In this document: positions 18,457 to 30,143 of the stretch, piece after piece | Position numbering within the stretch: position 1 is the stretch's first letter | Layout of the letters: the number at the start of each line of letters is the position of its first letter | Origin: Paracoccus sp. MC1862 | GTDB taxonomy: Bacteria > Pseudomonadota > Alphaproteobacteria > Rhodobacterales > Rhodobacteraceae | NCBI RefSeq assembly: GCF_016617715.1 | Contig: NZ_CP067225.1 | Location: 868,001-932,000, forward strand | Direction: 5' to 3' | Length of the DNA stretch: 64,000 nt | Program-made: the position numbers and the translations under genes | Notes under the pieces: generated by a model | The model's input: the letters and a program-made list of their open reading frames with translations, nothing else | Told to the model about the DNA's origin: nothing | The model's database searches: none

Positions 18457-18675
18457 TCAGAACATCCGGTATTTTTCAAGCGGAAGCCCATGCTCCTCGA
18501 CGTCGCGGGCCTAGGCCGCAAGCGCCTCGCGGTTCTCCTCGACCCAGCGGCGGTTGCGTTCCAGCTTGACGGCGTGGCGCAGCGCGTCCTCGGCGATGCG
18601 GGACAGCTTCAGGCCGTAGTCGCGGGCCTCGTGGACGACAGAGTCCTCGACGGTCAGGTTCAGGCGGGCGCGCAT
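18457..18675 (-). pseudogene. ccdA: CcdA-type antitoxin with internal TAG
   Basis: CcdA binds CcdB and represses its own operon. From the ATG at 18675 (GAGGTGA 6 bases upstream) the first 54 codons encode MRARLNLTVEDSVVHEA, then a ribbon-helix-helix-type N-terminal domain ending in RNRRWVEENREALAA. Codon 55 is TAG (18511-18513). Reading on in the same frame gives ARDVEEHGLPLEKYRMF and TGA at 18457, the expected CcdA toxin-binding tail, for a normal total of 72 positions. A single change (for example TAC to TAG) would break it. The truncated 54-residue form could still bind DNA but not toxin. Both genes of the pair are therefore damaged. Confidence 0.85.
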
Positions 18676-18680
18676 TGGGT

Positions 18681-19241
18681 TCACCTCGGGGTCATGCGCA
18701 TGAAGGATGCGCGCCCCGCTGGCGCCTGTGAATCGGCGGCGAAGGGCTGCGGCGCCACTGTGTAGGCCAGATGCAGCGGATGGCGCGGCTGGCCTGCCTT
18801 GGTCAGGCCGAGGTGCAGCGGTTCGGCCCCCGCGCGACGGAACAGTGCCAGCGCCGCCTGCGCGGGATCCGGCGCGGCGTGCATCCCCCAGCCGCAGATG
18901 ACCCGACGCGCCCACGCCGCCGCATCCTGCAGGGCGGCGTCGTTCCCTTCGCCAACCGGATCGACTGCGGTGCGCAGATCCTTCGGATAGGTCGCGCGGA
19001 AGGCGTAGAGGTTCACGATCCGGTAGGCGCCGCAGCCCATCGCGCGGCTCCGCGCCTCGCAGCGGGCGATGGTGGGATCGTTGCGGCGCTCGTCGGCGGT
19101 CGAGGGGTTCAGCATCACCCAGACCAGCCGCGGCAGCGCCGCATCCCAGGCCCGCGTAAGGGCATAGCGGTAGCGTTCGCAATCCGAGAACACCGCTTCG
19201 GACTCGACCCCGCCAGCCTGATGGCGGCGGATCAGCGCCAT
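18681..19241 (-). CDS. DUF1643 domain protein
   Basis: A 186-residue cytoplasmic protein of the DUF1643 family, recognised by LVWVMLNPSTADERRNDPTIARC near residues 39-60 and the following AYRIVNLYAFRATYP. The function is not established; the family is frequent near mobile or stress genes. I start at the ATG at 19241, overlapping the end of the DUF2937 gene by about 10 bases, because the longer frame to 19370 runs into that gene. The stop lies 5 bases before the ccdA start, so DUF2937, DUF1643 and the ccdAB remnant probably share a transcript with proS. Confidence 0.85.
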   Translation of the reverse strand: MALIRRHQAGGVESEAVFSDCERYRYALTRAWDAALPRLVWVMLNPSTADERRNDPTIARCEARSRAMGCGAYRIVNLYAFRATYPKDLRTAVDPVGEGNDAALQDAAAWARRVICGWGMHAAPDPAQAALALFRRAGAEPLHLGLTKAGQPRHPLHLAYTVAPQPFAADSQAPAGRASFMRMTPR

Positions 19242-19720
19242 GCTTCCTGCTCGCTCCGGCGGAACGGCAGCAGCACCAGCCCGGCAAGTAACCAGCCCAG
19301 CAGGAAGCCGAAGCCGGTCGCCCAGAAACCGGCCGCCGTCAGCGGCACCGCCGGGCGAAAGTCGCCCCAAGTCGCGGCCAGCGTCTCGGTGTCGCGCATC
19401 CGGTGGGGCAGGGCGATGCGTTCCAACGGCGAGGCCGCGCGCAGAAGGTCAAGGTCGCTTTCGATCCGGGCCAGCCGCACGAACACCCGGCCCATGTCCT
19501 GCCCGTGCGAATCGAGGAATGCGGACCCTGCGATCTGCTCCAGCGCCGCTTGCCGGGTCAGACCGGCGCGGTCGGCGCTGGTGTCGAACTCGGCCGCGAC
19601 CTGGCGCAGGGCGTCCGCCTGGCCGCCCAGCCGCTGGACATACTGGTCCGAGAAGGCCGGGAACTGCGACAGCGCCAGCGCGAAGGCCAGCGCCATCAAC
19701 AGGCGGAACAGCCCGCTCAC
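19232..19720 (-). CDS. DUF2937 family membrane protein
   Basis: A 162-residue protein with an N-terminal hydrophobic helix (residues 5-20), the DUF2937 signature [16 protein letters not shown], a helical periplasmic middle and a C-terminal membrane helix around [19 protein letters not shown]. It is probably anchored at both ends in the inner membrane. Function is unknown. The ATG overlaps the proS stop by 4 bases, indicating coupling to proS, an arrangement seen in related genomes. Confidence 0.8.
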   Translation of the reverse strand: MSGLFRLLMALAFALALSQFPAFSDQYVQRLGGQADALRQVAAEFDTSADRAGLTRQAALEQIAGSAFLDSHGQDMGRVFVRLARIESDLDLLRAASPLERIALPHRMRDTETLAATWGDFRPAVPLTAAGFWATGFGFLLGWLLAGLVLLPFRRSEQEAWR

Positions 19721-21075
19721 GGCTTGTAGGCCGCCGCGAGGATGGGGGCGTAGATGTCGGCCAAGCGGGACACGGCTTCCGAGGCCGATATTTCGGCCGA
19801 CTCGCCCGTGCGGCGGTTGGTCAGTTCGACCACGTTGTTCGCCAGACCGCGCGGGCCGACGGTGATCCGCCAGGGCAGGCCGATCAGGTCCATGGTGGCG
19901 AACTTGGCGCCCGCGCGCTCGTCGCGGTCGTCATACAGCACCTCAAGACCCCTTGCGGAAAGTTCCCGCTCCAGCGCCTCGCAGGCGCTGTCGGTGGATG
20001 CGTCGCCCTGCTTGAGATTGACCAGCCCGACGTGGAAGGGCGTCACGCCCTCGGGCCAGATGATGCCGCGGTCGTCGTGGCTGGCCTCGATGATCGCGCC
20101 CAGCAGGCGGGAAACGCCGATACCGTGCGAGCCCATGTGGACGGGCACGCGCTGCCCGTCGGGACCCACGACCGTGGCGCCCATCGGTTCGGAATACTTG
20201 GTGCCGAAGTAGAAGATCTGGCCGACCTCGATGCCGCGGGCGGACTTGCGGCGTTCCTCGGGGACTTCGGCGAACAGCGCCTCGTCATGGGTCTCGTCGG
20301 TGCGGGCGTAGCGGCTGGTGAACTCCTCCAGCACGGCGGCACAGGCGGCCTTGTCGTCATAGTCGATCTGCCGATTGCCAAAGGTAAGGTCGGTGATCTG
20401 GCTGTCGTAGAAGACCTCGGATTCGCCGGTTTCCGCCAGCACGAGGAACTCGTGCGTGTTCTCGCCGCCGATGGGGCCGCTGTCCGCCCGCATCGGGATG
20501 GCCTGCAGGCCCATGCGTTCATAGGTCCGCAGGTAGCTGACGAGGTGCCGGTTATAGGCGTGCAGCGCGTCCTCGCGCGTCAGGTCGAAGTTGTAGCCGT
20601 CCTTCATCAGGAACTCGCGGCCCCGCATGACGCCGAAGCGGGGGCGGATCTCGTCGCGGAACTTCCACTGGATCTGGTACAGCGTCAGCGGCAGGTCCTT
20701 GTAGCTGTTGACATGGCCGCGGAAGATGTCGGTGATCATCTCCTCGTTGGTGGGGCCATACAGCATTTCGCGCTTGTGGCGGTCGGTGACGCGCAGCATC
20801 TCCTCGCCGTAATCGTCATAGCGGCCGGATTCGCGCCACAGGTCGGCGGGTTGCAGCGTGGGCATCAGGACAGGGATATGGCCCGCGCGCTGCTGTTCCT
20901 CGTGCACGATCTGCTCGACCCGGCGCAGGACCTTCAGGCCCAGCGGCAGCCAGGAATAGATGCCCGCCGACTGCTGCTTGATCATGCCCGCGCGCAGCAT
21001 CAGCCGGTGGCTAACGATCTGCGCCTCGGAAGGGTTCTCTTTCAGGACGGGCAGGAAATAGCGCGACAGACGCAT
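19717..21075 (-). CDS. proS: Prolyl-tRNA synthetase
   Basis: Class II synthetase for tRNA-Pro. The 452-residue form lacks the large INS editing insertion and is the short alphaproteobacterial type. Motifs seen: [19 protein letters not shown], motif 2 around [33 protein letters not shown], and motif 3 [16 protein letters not shown], then the anticodon-binding domain ending in YKP. The ATG at 21075 gives the usual [15 protein letters not shown] start; an AAAGG precedes it. A longer open frame to 21255 is out of character for the family. First gene of a minus-strand operon with DUF2937 and DUF1643. Confidence 0.95.
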   Translation of the reverse strand: MRLSRYFLPVLKENPSEAQIVSHRLMLRAGMIKQQSAGIYSWLPLGLKVLRRVEQIVHEEQQRAGHIPVLMPTLQPADLWRESGRYDDYGEEMLRVTDRHKREMLYGPTNEEMITDIFRGHVNSYKDLPLTLYQIQWKFRDEIRPRFGVMRGREFLMKDGYNFDLTREDALHAYNRHLVSYLRTYERMGLQAIPMRADSGPIGGENTHEFLVLAETGESEVFYDSQITDLTFGNRQIDYDDKAACAAVLEEFTSRYARTDETHDEALFAEVPEERRKSARGIEVGQIFYFGTKYSEPMGATVVGPDGQRVPVHMGSHGIGVSRLLGAIIEASHDDRGIIWPEGVTPFHVGLVNLKQGDASTDSACEALERELSARGLEVLYDDRDERAGAKFATMDLIGLPWRITVGPRGLANNVVELTNRRTGESAEISASEAVSRLADIYAPILAAAYKP

Positions 21076-21254
21076 GGGATTGACCTTTGGCGAGTTCAGG
21101 CGCCGGGTTAGCGGATCACCCCGCGCGGGGCAACGGTCGCGGCCGGGCGCAAGCGTGCTTGCGCCGCTGGGCGGGACGCGACAAAGAAGATCACGGGCGG
21201 GGCTTTCCCGCAGGCACCATGGCCGCACCCCGGCCGGGAACGGAGCGTTTCGCA

Positions 21255-22670
21255 ATGCGGTTTGCCGGCAGCAAGCAGGCCATCTGGTGGAGCGCGGTGG
21301 CGCTGATCCTCGCGCTGGTCCTCTGGGTGCTGGGCGGCGCGATCATGCCCTTCCTGCTGGGCATGGCCATCGCCTATTTTCTTGATCCCGTGGCGGACCG
21401 GCTGGAACGGGCGGGGCTGTCGCGGGTGCTGGCGGTTGTGCTGATCACCGCCATCGTGGTGCTGGCGCTGGCTGCTGCGCTGGTCTGGCTGGTGCCGCTG
21501 CTGATCCGGCAGGGCACGCAACTGGTCGAGACCGCCCCCGCGATGATCGACCGCCTGCAGGAACTGGTGCAGCGCCGCTTTCCGCAGCTGCTGCCGGACG
21601 GCGGCTTCATCGACACCGCGATCGAGCGGGGGCGCGAGACGCTGGCGGCCAGCATGGGCATGATCGTCGGCACGGTGATGGGCTCGCTCAACGGGGTGAT
21701 CGGCTTCGTCATGGTCATGGTGATCTCGCCGGTCGTGGCCTTCTACATGCTGCTGGACTGGGACCGGATGGTGCGCCGCATCGACGCGCTGCTGCCGCGC
21801 CCGCATCTGGACACGCTGCGCGGCATCTTCGGGCAGATCAATGACAGCATCTCGGGCTTCGTGCGGGGGCAGGCGGTCGTCATCCTGATCCTCGCGGTGT
21901 TCTATTCGGTGGGGCTGGCGATCGTTCAACTGCCCTTCGGCATTGTGATCGGGGTCTCGGCGGCTTCGCTGTCCTTCATTCCCTATGTGGGCACGCTGCT
22001 GGGTGGCGTCATGTCCATCGGGGTCGCGCTGTTCACCTTCTGGGGGGAACCGGCGAGGATCATCGCGGTGGCGGGCATCTTCGTCGCGGGGCAGATGCTG
22101 GAAGGCAACTACCTGCAGCCCAAGATCGTGGGTGGCCATGTCGGGCTGCACCCGGTCTGGCTGATGCTGGCGCTCAGCGTCTTCGGCACGCTCTTCGGCT
22201 TCGTCGGGCTGCTGGTCGCGGTGCCGCTGGGCGCGGCGTTGGGGGTGATCGTGCGCTACTCGGTCGATCGCTACAAGGTCAGCCCGCTTTACACGGGGGC
22301 CGAGGCGCCGGCCCCCGTGCCCACGCCCACGCTGGTCGAGCTTGTGCCGCGCGGCACCGTCGCGCACCGGGTAGAGAGCCAGCAGCGCACCCACCGGGAG
22401 GCCATACGCGACGCCCGCATCGAATCGGCCCGCGACGAGGCCGCCATTATCGCCATCGAGGCCGCCGAGGAGGATCATGCCAAGGTCGCCGTCGCCGAGG
22501 TCGAGGTGAAATGGCCCGACGCGCCGCCTGTGATGGGCACCGGGCAACCGAACCCCCGCGTGCGGACCTGGGGCGGGCGCACCGAGGACGGCACCGACCC
22601 GCAGGAGCCGGAGGAGCGACGCGCGCCCCGCACCGCCGCCGAGATGATCGAGGAAGGACGGAAGGGCTGA
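21255..22670 (+). CDS. AI-2E family / PerM-type permease
   Basis: An inner-membrane protein of the AI-2E exporter (PerM/UPF0118) family. It has two N-terminal helices, a soluble segment rich in charged residues (about 65-130) and a block of five or six helices including [20 protein letters not shown] and [12 protein letters not shown], the family hallmark. The C-terminal 120 residues are Glu/Ala/Arg-rich and cytoplasmic. Substrate is not known. I chose the ATG at 21255 (CGGAG upstream); an ATG at 21219 would add 12 residues. The hdaA start lies 5 bases after its stop, so the two are co-transcribed, the usual order in alphaproteobacteria. Confidence 0.85.
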   Translation: MRFAGSKQAIWWSAVALILALVLWVLGGAIMPFLLGMAIAYFLDPVADRLERAGLSRVLAVVLITAIVVLALAAALVWLVPLLIRQGTQLVETAPAMIDRLQELVQRRFPQLLPDGGFIDTAIERGRETLAASMGMIVGTVMGSLNGVIGFVMVMVISPVVAFYMLLDWDRMVRRIDALLPRPHLDTLRGIFGQINDSISGFVRGQAVVILILAVFYSVGLAIVQLPFGIVIGVSAASLSFIPYVGTLLGGVMSIGVALFTFWGEPARIIAVAGIFVAGQMLEGNYLQPKIVGGHVGLHPVWLMLALSVFGTLFGFVGLLVAVPLGAALGVIVRYSVDRYKVSPLYTGAEAPAPVPTPTLVELVPRGTVAHRVESQQRTHREAIRDARIESARDEAAIIAIEAAEEDHAKVAVAEVEVKWPDAPPVMGTGQPNPRVRTWGGRTEDGTDPQEPEERRAPRTAAEMIEEGRKG

Positions 22671-22675
22671 GCGGG

Positions 22676-23365
22676 GTGGCGCGGCAACTGACGCTTGATC
22701 TGCGGACGCCCCCCGCCCTGTCGCGGGCGGATTTCCTACCCGCACCCGCCAATGCCGAGGCCATGGCGCTGCTGGACCGCCCGCGCGACTGGCCGCAGGG
22801 CCGGTTGCTGCTGGTCGGGCCCGAGGCCTCGGGCAAGTCGCATCTCGCGGCCTTCTGGGCGGCCGAGAACGGGGCGCAGCGGGTCCGCGCCTCGGCCCTG
22901 CGGCCCGAGATCGCGGATACGCTGGTGGGACAGGACGGCGCGCTGGTGGTCGAGGACGCCCATCGCGCAGGGGGCGCGGCGGGGGCAGAGCTTGCGCTGT
23001 TCCACCTGTGGAACCTTTCCGCCGAGCGGGGGGCGCTGCTGCTGATCACGGCACGGACGCCACCCCGCGACTGGGGGCTGGCGCTGCCCGATCTTGCCTC
23101 GCGCATGGCCTCGACCGCGCTGGTGCGGCTGGAACGCCCGGACGAGCCGCTGCTGACTGCCGTGCTGGTCAAGCTGTTCGCCGACCGCCAGTTGTCGCCC
23201 GGACCGGGTGTCGTCGAGGCGCTGGTGCGCCACATGGACCGGGACCTGGGCCTTGCCCGCCGCCTCGTGGCCGAGATCGACCGCGCCGCCTTGTCCGAAG
23301 GGCGGGCAGTGACGCGGCCGCTGGCGATGGCGGCGCTGGAGCGGCTGAACGGCGGCCTTGCCTGA
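22676..23365 (+). CDS. hdaA: DnaA-related regulatory ATPase HdaA
   Basis: HdaA promotes hydrolysis of DnaA-bound ATP together with the sliding clamp and so prevents over-initiation of replication. The 229-residue protein begins with a clamp-binding-like QLTLDL motif. It has a degenerate Walker A (VGPEASGKSHLAAFW), a Walker B-like segment ALVVEDAHR, and sensor regions SRMASTALVRLERPDEPLL and [22 protein letters not shown]. The start is GTG at 22676, preceded by GGAAGG, although the frame is open far upstream inside the permease gene. Directly upstream of ppk. Confidence 0.88.
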   Translation: MARQLTLDLRTPPALSRADFLPAPANAEAMALLDRPRDWPQGRLLLVGPEASGKSHLAAFWAAENGAQRVRASALRPEIADTLVGQDGALVVEDAHRAGGAAGAELALFHLWNLSAERGALLLITARTPPRDWGLALPDLASRMASTALVRLERPDEPLLTAVLVKLFADRQLSPGPGVVEALVRHMDRDLGLARRLVAEIDRAALSEGRAVTRPLAMAALERLNGGLA

Positions 23366-23516
23366 GGCTGCGCGGTCGCAGCGGGGGTTTTCCCCGGGAT
23401 GTCCGACCCGGAAAGAAGCACAAGGCCTTGAGATGCCGGGCCGCATCCGTTTGACAGCGGGACGCATGGGGGCCACAAGTCGGGCGGTTGCTTGATCCTT
23501 GCCGCGTGATCGTTTC

Positions 23517-25682
23517 ATGACCCAGGCTGACTTCCTGAAATGCCCGTTCCCGCCGGCGCGCGCCCTGCCGGACGGGCCGCCGACCGGGCCTGCCCGCTTC
23601 TTCAACCGGGAAATGAGCTGGCTCAGCTTCAACTGGCGGGTGCTGGACGAGGCGAGGAACCCGCGCGTGCCGCTCTTGGAACGGCTGCGGTTCCTGTCGA
23701 TCTCGGCCACCAACCTTGACGAGTTCTATACCGTCCGCGTCGCTGGGCTGATGGAACTTGTGCGCGAGGGGAACGCCACGCCCTCGGACGACGGATTGAC
23801 GCCGGCCGAGCAGTTGAGCCTGATCAACGCCGACGCCCGCCGCCTGATGGGCGCGCAGCAGACCGTCTGGAACAAGCTGCGCCGCGAGATGGAGCGCGCG
23901 GGAATCGTCATCCTGTCGCGGTCCCGCGTCACCCGTGCCGAGGCCGCCTTCCTGCGCCAGCATTTCATCGAACAGGTGTTTCCGGTGCTGACGCCCATGG
24001 CGGTCGATCCGGCGCATCCCTTTCCCTTCATCCCGAATGCCGGCTTCAGCCTTGCGCTGGAACTTGCCCGCGAATCCGACGGGCAGCAGATGCAGGCGCT
24101 TCTGCCGATTCCGGGCCAGCTCAAGCGGTTCATCCCCCTGCCGGGCGGGCAGCGCTTCCTGCGGCTGGAAGACCTGCTGCTGATGCACCTGTCGCGCCTG
24201 TTCCCCGGCTATCGCGACATTGGCCATTGTGGCTTCCGGGTTCTGCGCGATAGTGACCTCGAGGTCGAGGAGGAGGCCGAGGACCTCGTGCGCGAGTTCG
24301 AGACGGCGCTGAAACGCCGCCGACGCGGCGAGGTGATCCGCCTGAAGATCACCGCCGGCTCGCCCGACCGCCTGCGCCGCACCATCATGCAGGAACTGGA
24401 CGTCGGGTCCGATGAGATGGTCGAGGTCGAGGGCCTGCTGGGCATGGCCGATGTGCGCGAACTGGTGCTGGACAGCCGCCGCGACCTGCAATGGCCCTCG
24501 TTCACGCCGCGGGTGCCGGAACGGGTGCAGGACCACGACGGCGACATGTTCGCCGCGATCCGGCAAAAGGACATGCTGCTGCACCACCCCTACGAGACCT
24601 TCGACATGGTCATCCGCTTCCTGAACCAGGCGGCGCGCGACCCGGATGTGGTGGCGATCAAGCAGACGCTTTACCGCACCAGCCGCGACAGCCCGATCGT
24701 GGACGCGCTGTGCGAGGCGGCCGAAAGCGGCAAATCCGTCACCGCGCTGGTCGAGCTCAAGGCCCGCTTCGACGAGGCCGCGAACATCCGCCAGTCGCGG
24801 CGGCTGGAACGGTCGGGCGCCCATGTCGTCTATGGCTTCATGCAGATGAAGACCCACGCCAAGATTTCCAGCGTGGTCCGACGCGAGGGCGAGCGGCTGG
24901 TGACCTATACCCATTACGGGACAGGCAATTATCACCCGATCACCGCGCGCATCTATACCGACCTGTCGCTGTTCACCTGCGACCCGGCGCTGGGTCGCGA
25001 TGCGGCCAAGGTCTTCAACTTCCTGTCGGGCTACGTCCAGCCCGAGGGGCTGGAAAACCTCGCCATCAGCCCCATCGACCTGAAATCGACGCTGATTGAC
25101 CTGATCGGGCGCGAGGCCGAATTCGCCCGCCGTGGCCGCCCGGCCGAGATCTGGGCCAAGATGAACAGCCTGATCGAGAAGGACGTGATCGACGCTCTTT
25201 ACGCCGCATCCAACGCGGGCGTGAAGATCAACCTCGTGATCCGCGGCATCTGCGGCGTCAGGCCCGGCATCGCGGGGCTGTCGGAAAACATCCGGGTCAA
25301 GTCCATCGTCGGGCGCTTCCTGGAACACAGCCGCATCGTCTGCTTCGGCAACGGCCACGGGCTGCCCTCGCGCAAGGCGCGGGTCTTCATCAGTTCGGCC
25401 GACTGGATGGCCCGAAACCTGTCCCGCCGGGTGGAAACCCTGGTCGAATGCATGAACGACACGGTCAAGGCCCAGATCACCAGCCAGATCATGGCCGCCA
25501 ACATGGCCGACGAGGCGCAGAGCTGGCTGTTGCAACCAGATGGCCGCTATCTGCGTCATCTTCCCGAGGATCGTGACGACCTGTTCAACTGTCACCGCTT
25601 CTTCATGGAAAACCCCTCCCTGTCGGGGCGGGGCACGGCTGGGGCAGGAGACGTGCCGGCCCTGACCCACGCCAGCGAGTGA
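23517..25682 (+). CDS. ppk: Polyphosphate kinase 1
   Basis: Reversibly polymerises ATP gamma-phosphate into inorganic polyphosphate; membrane-associated tetramer. The 721 residues cover all four PPK1 domains: the N domain ([19 protein letters not shown]), the head domain with FYTVRVAGL, and the two PLD-like catalytic domains. These carry the autophosphorylated His region [15 protein letters not shown], then [14 protein letters not shown] and the second conserved His/Arg block [15 protein letters not shown]. The ATG at 23517 is taken as the start; a TTG at 23499 is less likely. The ppx gene follows 52 bases later, so synthesis and breakdown of polyphosphate are encoded together. Confidence 0.95.
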   Translation: MTQADFLKCPFPPARALPDGPPTGPARFFNREMSWLSFNWRVLDEARNPRVPLLERLRFLSISATNLDEFYTVRVAGLMELVREGNATPSDDGLTPAEQLSLINADARRLMGAQQTVWNKLRREMERAGIVILSRSRVTRAEAAFLRQHFIEQVFPVLTPMAVDPAHPFPFIPNAGFSLALELARESDGQQMQALLPIPGQLKRFIPLPGGQRFLRLEDLLLMHLSRLFPGYRDIGHCGFRVLRDSDLEVEEEAEDLVREFETALKRRRRGEVIRLKITAGSPDRLRRTIMQELDVGSDEMVEVEGLLGMADVRELVLDSRRDLQWPSFTPRVPERVQDHDGDMFAAIRQKDMLLHHPYETFDMVIRFLNQAARDPDVVAIKQTLYRTSRDSPIVDALCEAAESGKSVTALVELKARFDEAANIRQSRRLERSGAHVVYGFMQMKTHAKISSVVRREGERLVTYTHYGTGNYHPITARIYTDLSLFTCDPALGRDAAKVFNFLSGYVQPEGLENLAISPIDLKSTLIDLIGREAEFARRGRPAEIWAKMNSLIEKDVIDALYAASNAGVKINLVIRGICGVRPGIAGLSENIRVKSIVGRFLEHSRIVCFGNGHGLPSRKARVFISSADWMARNLSRRVETLVECMNDTVKAQITSQIMAANMADEAQSWLLQPDGRYLRHLPEDRDDLFNCHRFFMENPSLSGRGTAGAGDVPALTHASE

Positions 25683-25734
25683 ACCTCGACCGCGGCCGGG
25701 CCTGTCGTCCCGTCGCCAGCCAGTGAGAAGACCG

Positions 25735-27267
25735 ATGAACGTGACGACCGCCCCCGGCCAGAAACCTTCCCCCTTCGGCAAGCAGGGATTGCCCATCCGC
25801 TCGGCGCGCGAATTGAAGCGGGTCGGGGTCGTGGATGTGGGGTCGAACTCGATCCGCCTTGTCGTCTTCGACGGCGCCGCCCGCAGTCCCGCCTATTTCT
25901 ACAACGAGAAGGTCATGGCCGGGCTGGGGCAGGGGCTTGCCACGACCGGCCGGCTGAACCCCGAGGGCGTGGTCCGAGGGATGGCCGCGCTCAAGCGGTT
26001 CGCGGCGCTGGCCCGCGGGATGGGGATCGAGGATCTGACCTGCGTTGCCACTGCCGCCGTGCGCGAGGCCGAGGACGGCCCCGCCTTTCACCGCGCCGTC
26101 ACCCGCCAGACCGGCCTGAAGCTGGTGGTGATCGAGGGCACGGAGGAAGCGCGCCTGTCCGCCCAGGGCGTGCTGCTGGGTTGGCCCAACGCCCGCGGGC
26201 TTGTCTGCGACATCGGCGGCAACTCGATGGAGGTGGCAGAGGTCGGCAATGGCACCGTGGGACGCCGCGCGTCGTCCCCGCTGGGTCCCTTCCGGTTGCA
26301 GCAGGTCGAGGCCAAGGGCCTCAAGCGCCATATCGAGACGGTGATGGAGGGGCTGGTCGAGGCCGTGGGCGCCGACCACGAACTGATCTACCTGGTCGGC
26401 GGATCGTGGCGGGCGATCGCGCGGCTGGACATGGAACGGCGCGGCTATCCCATGACGGTGCTGCACGAATACCGCATGACGCCCGACGCCGTGGCGGCCA
26501 CGGCCAAGTTCATCGCCCGCATGAACCTGTCCGAGCTGAAGGCGCTGACCGGGATTTCGGCGTCCCGCCTGGAACTGGTGCCCCTGGCGGTGCAGGTGCT
26601 GCGCCAGCTTGTCCAGACGTTCCAGCCGCGCGAGATCGCTGTCAGTTCATATGGCATCCGCGAGGGGCTGCTTTACGAACAGATGTCCGACAGCATCCGC
26701 CGGCGCGACCCGCTGATCGAGGCCGCCCGCTTCACCGAGCGGCAGATGTCCCGCATCCCCGGCACGGGCAAGAAGCTTCACCAGTTCCTGTCGCCCTTGT
26801 TCGAGGGCGCCCCGCCCGAGCGTCACCGCCTCGTCCGCGCGGCCTGCCACCTGCACGACACGAGCTGGCGGGCGCATCCCGACTACCGGGCCGAGGCGTG
26901 CTTCGACAACGTGACGCGCTCGAACCTTGCTGCGCTGTCGCACCCCGAGCGTGTGTTCCTGGGGCTGGCGCTGCTGAACCGCTACAAGAACGGGCGCGCC
27001 GTCGGCACGTCGCCGATGGCGCCGCTGCTGAAGCTGCTCAGCGACGAGGAGATCCGCGACGCGGAAACCTTGGGTCGCGCCATGCGCTTCGGCGCGATGT
27101 TTGCCATCGGCGAACCCGCCGAGGCGGGGACGTTGACGCTGGACCGCGAGGCCGGGACCCTGACACTGACCCTGACCCGCACCGGCCGCAACCTGATGGC
27201 CGAGGTCGCCGAGGCCCGGCTGAAGGCGCTTGCGGCGGGAATGGGTGTCGAGGCGGTGGTCAACTGA
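25735..27267 (+). CDS. ppx: Exopolyphosphatase (Ppx/GppA family)
   Basis: Removes terminal phosphates from polyphosphate, or hydrolyses pppGpp. The 510-residue protein has the actin-like ASKHA fold: VGVVDVGSNSIRLVVFDG (phosphate 1 loop), TEEARLSAQGV, DIGGNSMEVAEV as phosphate 2 loop, and LVGGSWRAIA. A C-terminal helical HD-like domain (from about residue 320, RAACHLHDTSWRAHP) follows. The second loop has GGNS where the family usually has GGGS. The ATG at 25735 is chosen; a GTG at 25723 would add four residues. Polyphosphate chemistry is the likelier role because ppk is adjacent. Confidence 0.92.
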   Translation: MNVTTAPGQKPSPFGKQGLPIRSARELKRVGVVDVGSNSIRLVVFDGAARSPAYFYNEKVMAGLGQGLATTGRLNPEGVVRGMAALKRFAALARGMGIEDLTCVATAAVREAEDGPAFHRAVTRQTGLKLVVIEGTEEARLSAQGVLLGWPNARGLVCDIGGNSMEVAEVGNGTVGRRASSPLGPFRLQQVEAKGLKRHIETVMEGLVEAVGADHELIYLVGGSWRAIARLDMERRGYPMTVLHEYRMTPDAVAATAKFIARMNLSELKALTGISASRLELVPLAVQVLRQLVQTFQPREIAVSSYGIREGLLYEQMSDSIRRRDPLIEAARFTERQMSRIPGTGKKLHQFLSPLFEGAPPERHRLVRAACHLHDTSWRAHPDYRAEACFDNVTRSNLAALSHPERVFLGLALLNRYKNGRAVGTSPMAPLLKLLSDEEIRDAETLGRAMRFGAMFAIGEPAEAGTLTLDREAGTLTLTLTRTGRNLMAEVAEARLKALAAGMGVEAVVN

Positions 27268-27283
27268 AACCATGCTGCGGGCC

Positions 27284-27302
27284 GTTCTGCCGAAGGCAGG
27301 AC
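27284..27302. terminator. Hairpin between ppx and the converging glycosyltransferase
   Basis: GTTCTGCC (27284-27291) pairs with GGCAGGAC (27295-27302) with one G-U pair around a GAA loop. There is no T tract, so it is at most a weak terminator between two convergent genes. Confidence 0.35.
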
Positions 27303-27312
27303 GATTGCGGTT

Positions 27313-28254
27313 TCAGGCAGCGTGAATTTCCTCGATCCGGGGATGTCCTCTGGCATCGGTATAGCCACGGTGCCAGTGGTAGTTCCACAGCCCTTCATGG
27401 GCATCGAACGTATCTGCCAACGAGGATCTGAAAGCCAGGTATCCTTTTGCCTGTCTCAATCTGCCCAGGACCACGCTCGGCAGACGCCTCCTGAGAGGAA
27501 TGATGTGCTCGCTTCTTTCCATGCGTTCGCGCAGCCCGACGCCGAGTCCATGCCGATAGGCGCGAAAGTTCCAGAACGACGGAGAAACCTGATGCGGGCG
27601 GACAATGTGCTGGACACGCGGGCCTGACGCAAAGAAGGACCTGTATCCCAAGGACTCAAGGCGCAGGCAGAATTCGGTTTCGCTGCCCATGGGGTAGGTC
27701 CTGTTGTTCGCATTGGGGCCGATGGCCTCGTTGAAGGTGATCCCCTTGTCGAACACGGCCCGGCGAACGGCCATGTTGGGACCGAAGATGTCGCCCGCGT
27801 CGATCGGGCCTTCCATGTGGTTGCAGGCGGCAAACAACTCCGCGAAATGGAAGCGGGACTCGAGCATCCACGCCGGGGGCTCCTTCTGGAACAGCAGATC
27901 GACCTGGCCGCCGAACAGGTCGAAATCGGGCTGGGCCTTCGCAATACGCGCCCACTGATTTAGAAGATCAGGGGCCGGAATCGCGTCGTCATCCGTGACA
28001 ACGATCAGCGATCCTTCAAGCTTCGGCAAAGCCGCATTCAGCGCACCATTCTTCCCTGGCACCGGATGATTGATGACGGTCAGAGGCAAGCGTGAAGAAT
28101 AGCTGCGAAGGCATTCCGCTGTTTCATCGGTGCTGGCATTGTTCACGACAACCATGTTCCAGGTGCAGTCGCAGCTTTGACGGGCATACGCATCCAGAAC
28201 GAAAGGCAGCACATCCGCACCGTTGTGCGTCGAGAACAGAACAGTCAAATCCAT
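27313..28254 (-). CDS. Family 2 glycosyltransferase
   Basis: A 313-residue GT-A fold glycosyltransferase that adds a sugar from a nucleotide donor to a glycan. It begins LTVLFSTHNGADVLPFVLDAY (nucleotide-binding strand), has MVVVNNASTDETAECL, then IVVTDDDAIPAPDLL carrying the DxD-type metal motif, and NMAVRRAVFDKG. A Trp/His-rich tail follows. No membrane segment, so it is cytoplasmic or membrane-peripheral. I use the ATG at 28254; a TTG at 28263 is in frame. Composition is AT-richer than flanking ppx and groEL, and no other polysaccharide gene adjoins it, which suggests a separate acquisition. Confidence 0.85.
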   Translation of the reverse strand: MDLTVLFSTHNGADVLPFVLDAYARQSCDCTWNMVVVNNASTDETAECLRSYSSRLPLTVINHPVPGKNGALNAALPKLEGSLIVVTDDDAIPAPDLLNQWARIAKAQPDFDLFGGQVDLLFQKEPPAWMLESRFHFAELFAACNHMEGPIDAGDIFGPNMAVRRAVFDKGITFNEAIGPNANNRTYPMGSETEFCLRLESLGYRSFFASGPRVQHIVRPHQVSPSFWNFRAYRHGLGVGLRERMERSEHIIPLRRRLPSVVLGRLRQAKGYLAFRSSLADTFDAHEGLWNYHWHRGYTDARGHPRIEEIHAA

Positions 28255-28409
28255 GGCAGACAATCAACCAACATCCTGAACCCTGCTGTTTTGCAGCCAG
28301 GGTGTGAACTCTGTAAAGTAGCGGATAAATGCATGAACCCGGGGCTTGGTTTCCGGTTTCCTCGTACCCTGCAGGATAATGTGCCTTTTCATGGCTCGGG
28401 CAAACACAA

Positions 28410-28429
28410 AGGGCGCCCGCAGGCGCCCT
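28410..28429 (-). terminator. Terminator of groEL
   Basis: AGGGCGCC (28410-28417) pairs with GGCGCCCT (28422-28429) around a 4-base loop; on the minus strand it is followed by TTTGTGTTT. It lies about 28 bases beyond the groEL stop. Confidence 0.75.
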
Positions 28430-28456
28430 CTGGTCTTCTTCCGCTTTATCAGCGGA

Positions 28457-30100
<1,644 letters not shown>

Positions 30101-30143
30101 TTATTCGTTCCTTGTCTGAGGGTTGAAGCGATGCCGTCAGGGA

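Noticed and set aside
18511-18513. Reading the ccdA TAG as a programmed amino acid (pyrrolysine or suppression)
   Set aside because: No pyrrolysine machinery is visible, and the partner ccdB is independently frameshifted, which fits decay rather than recoding.
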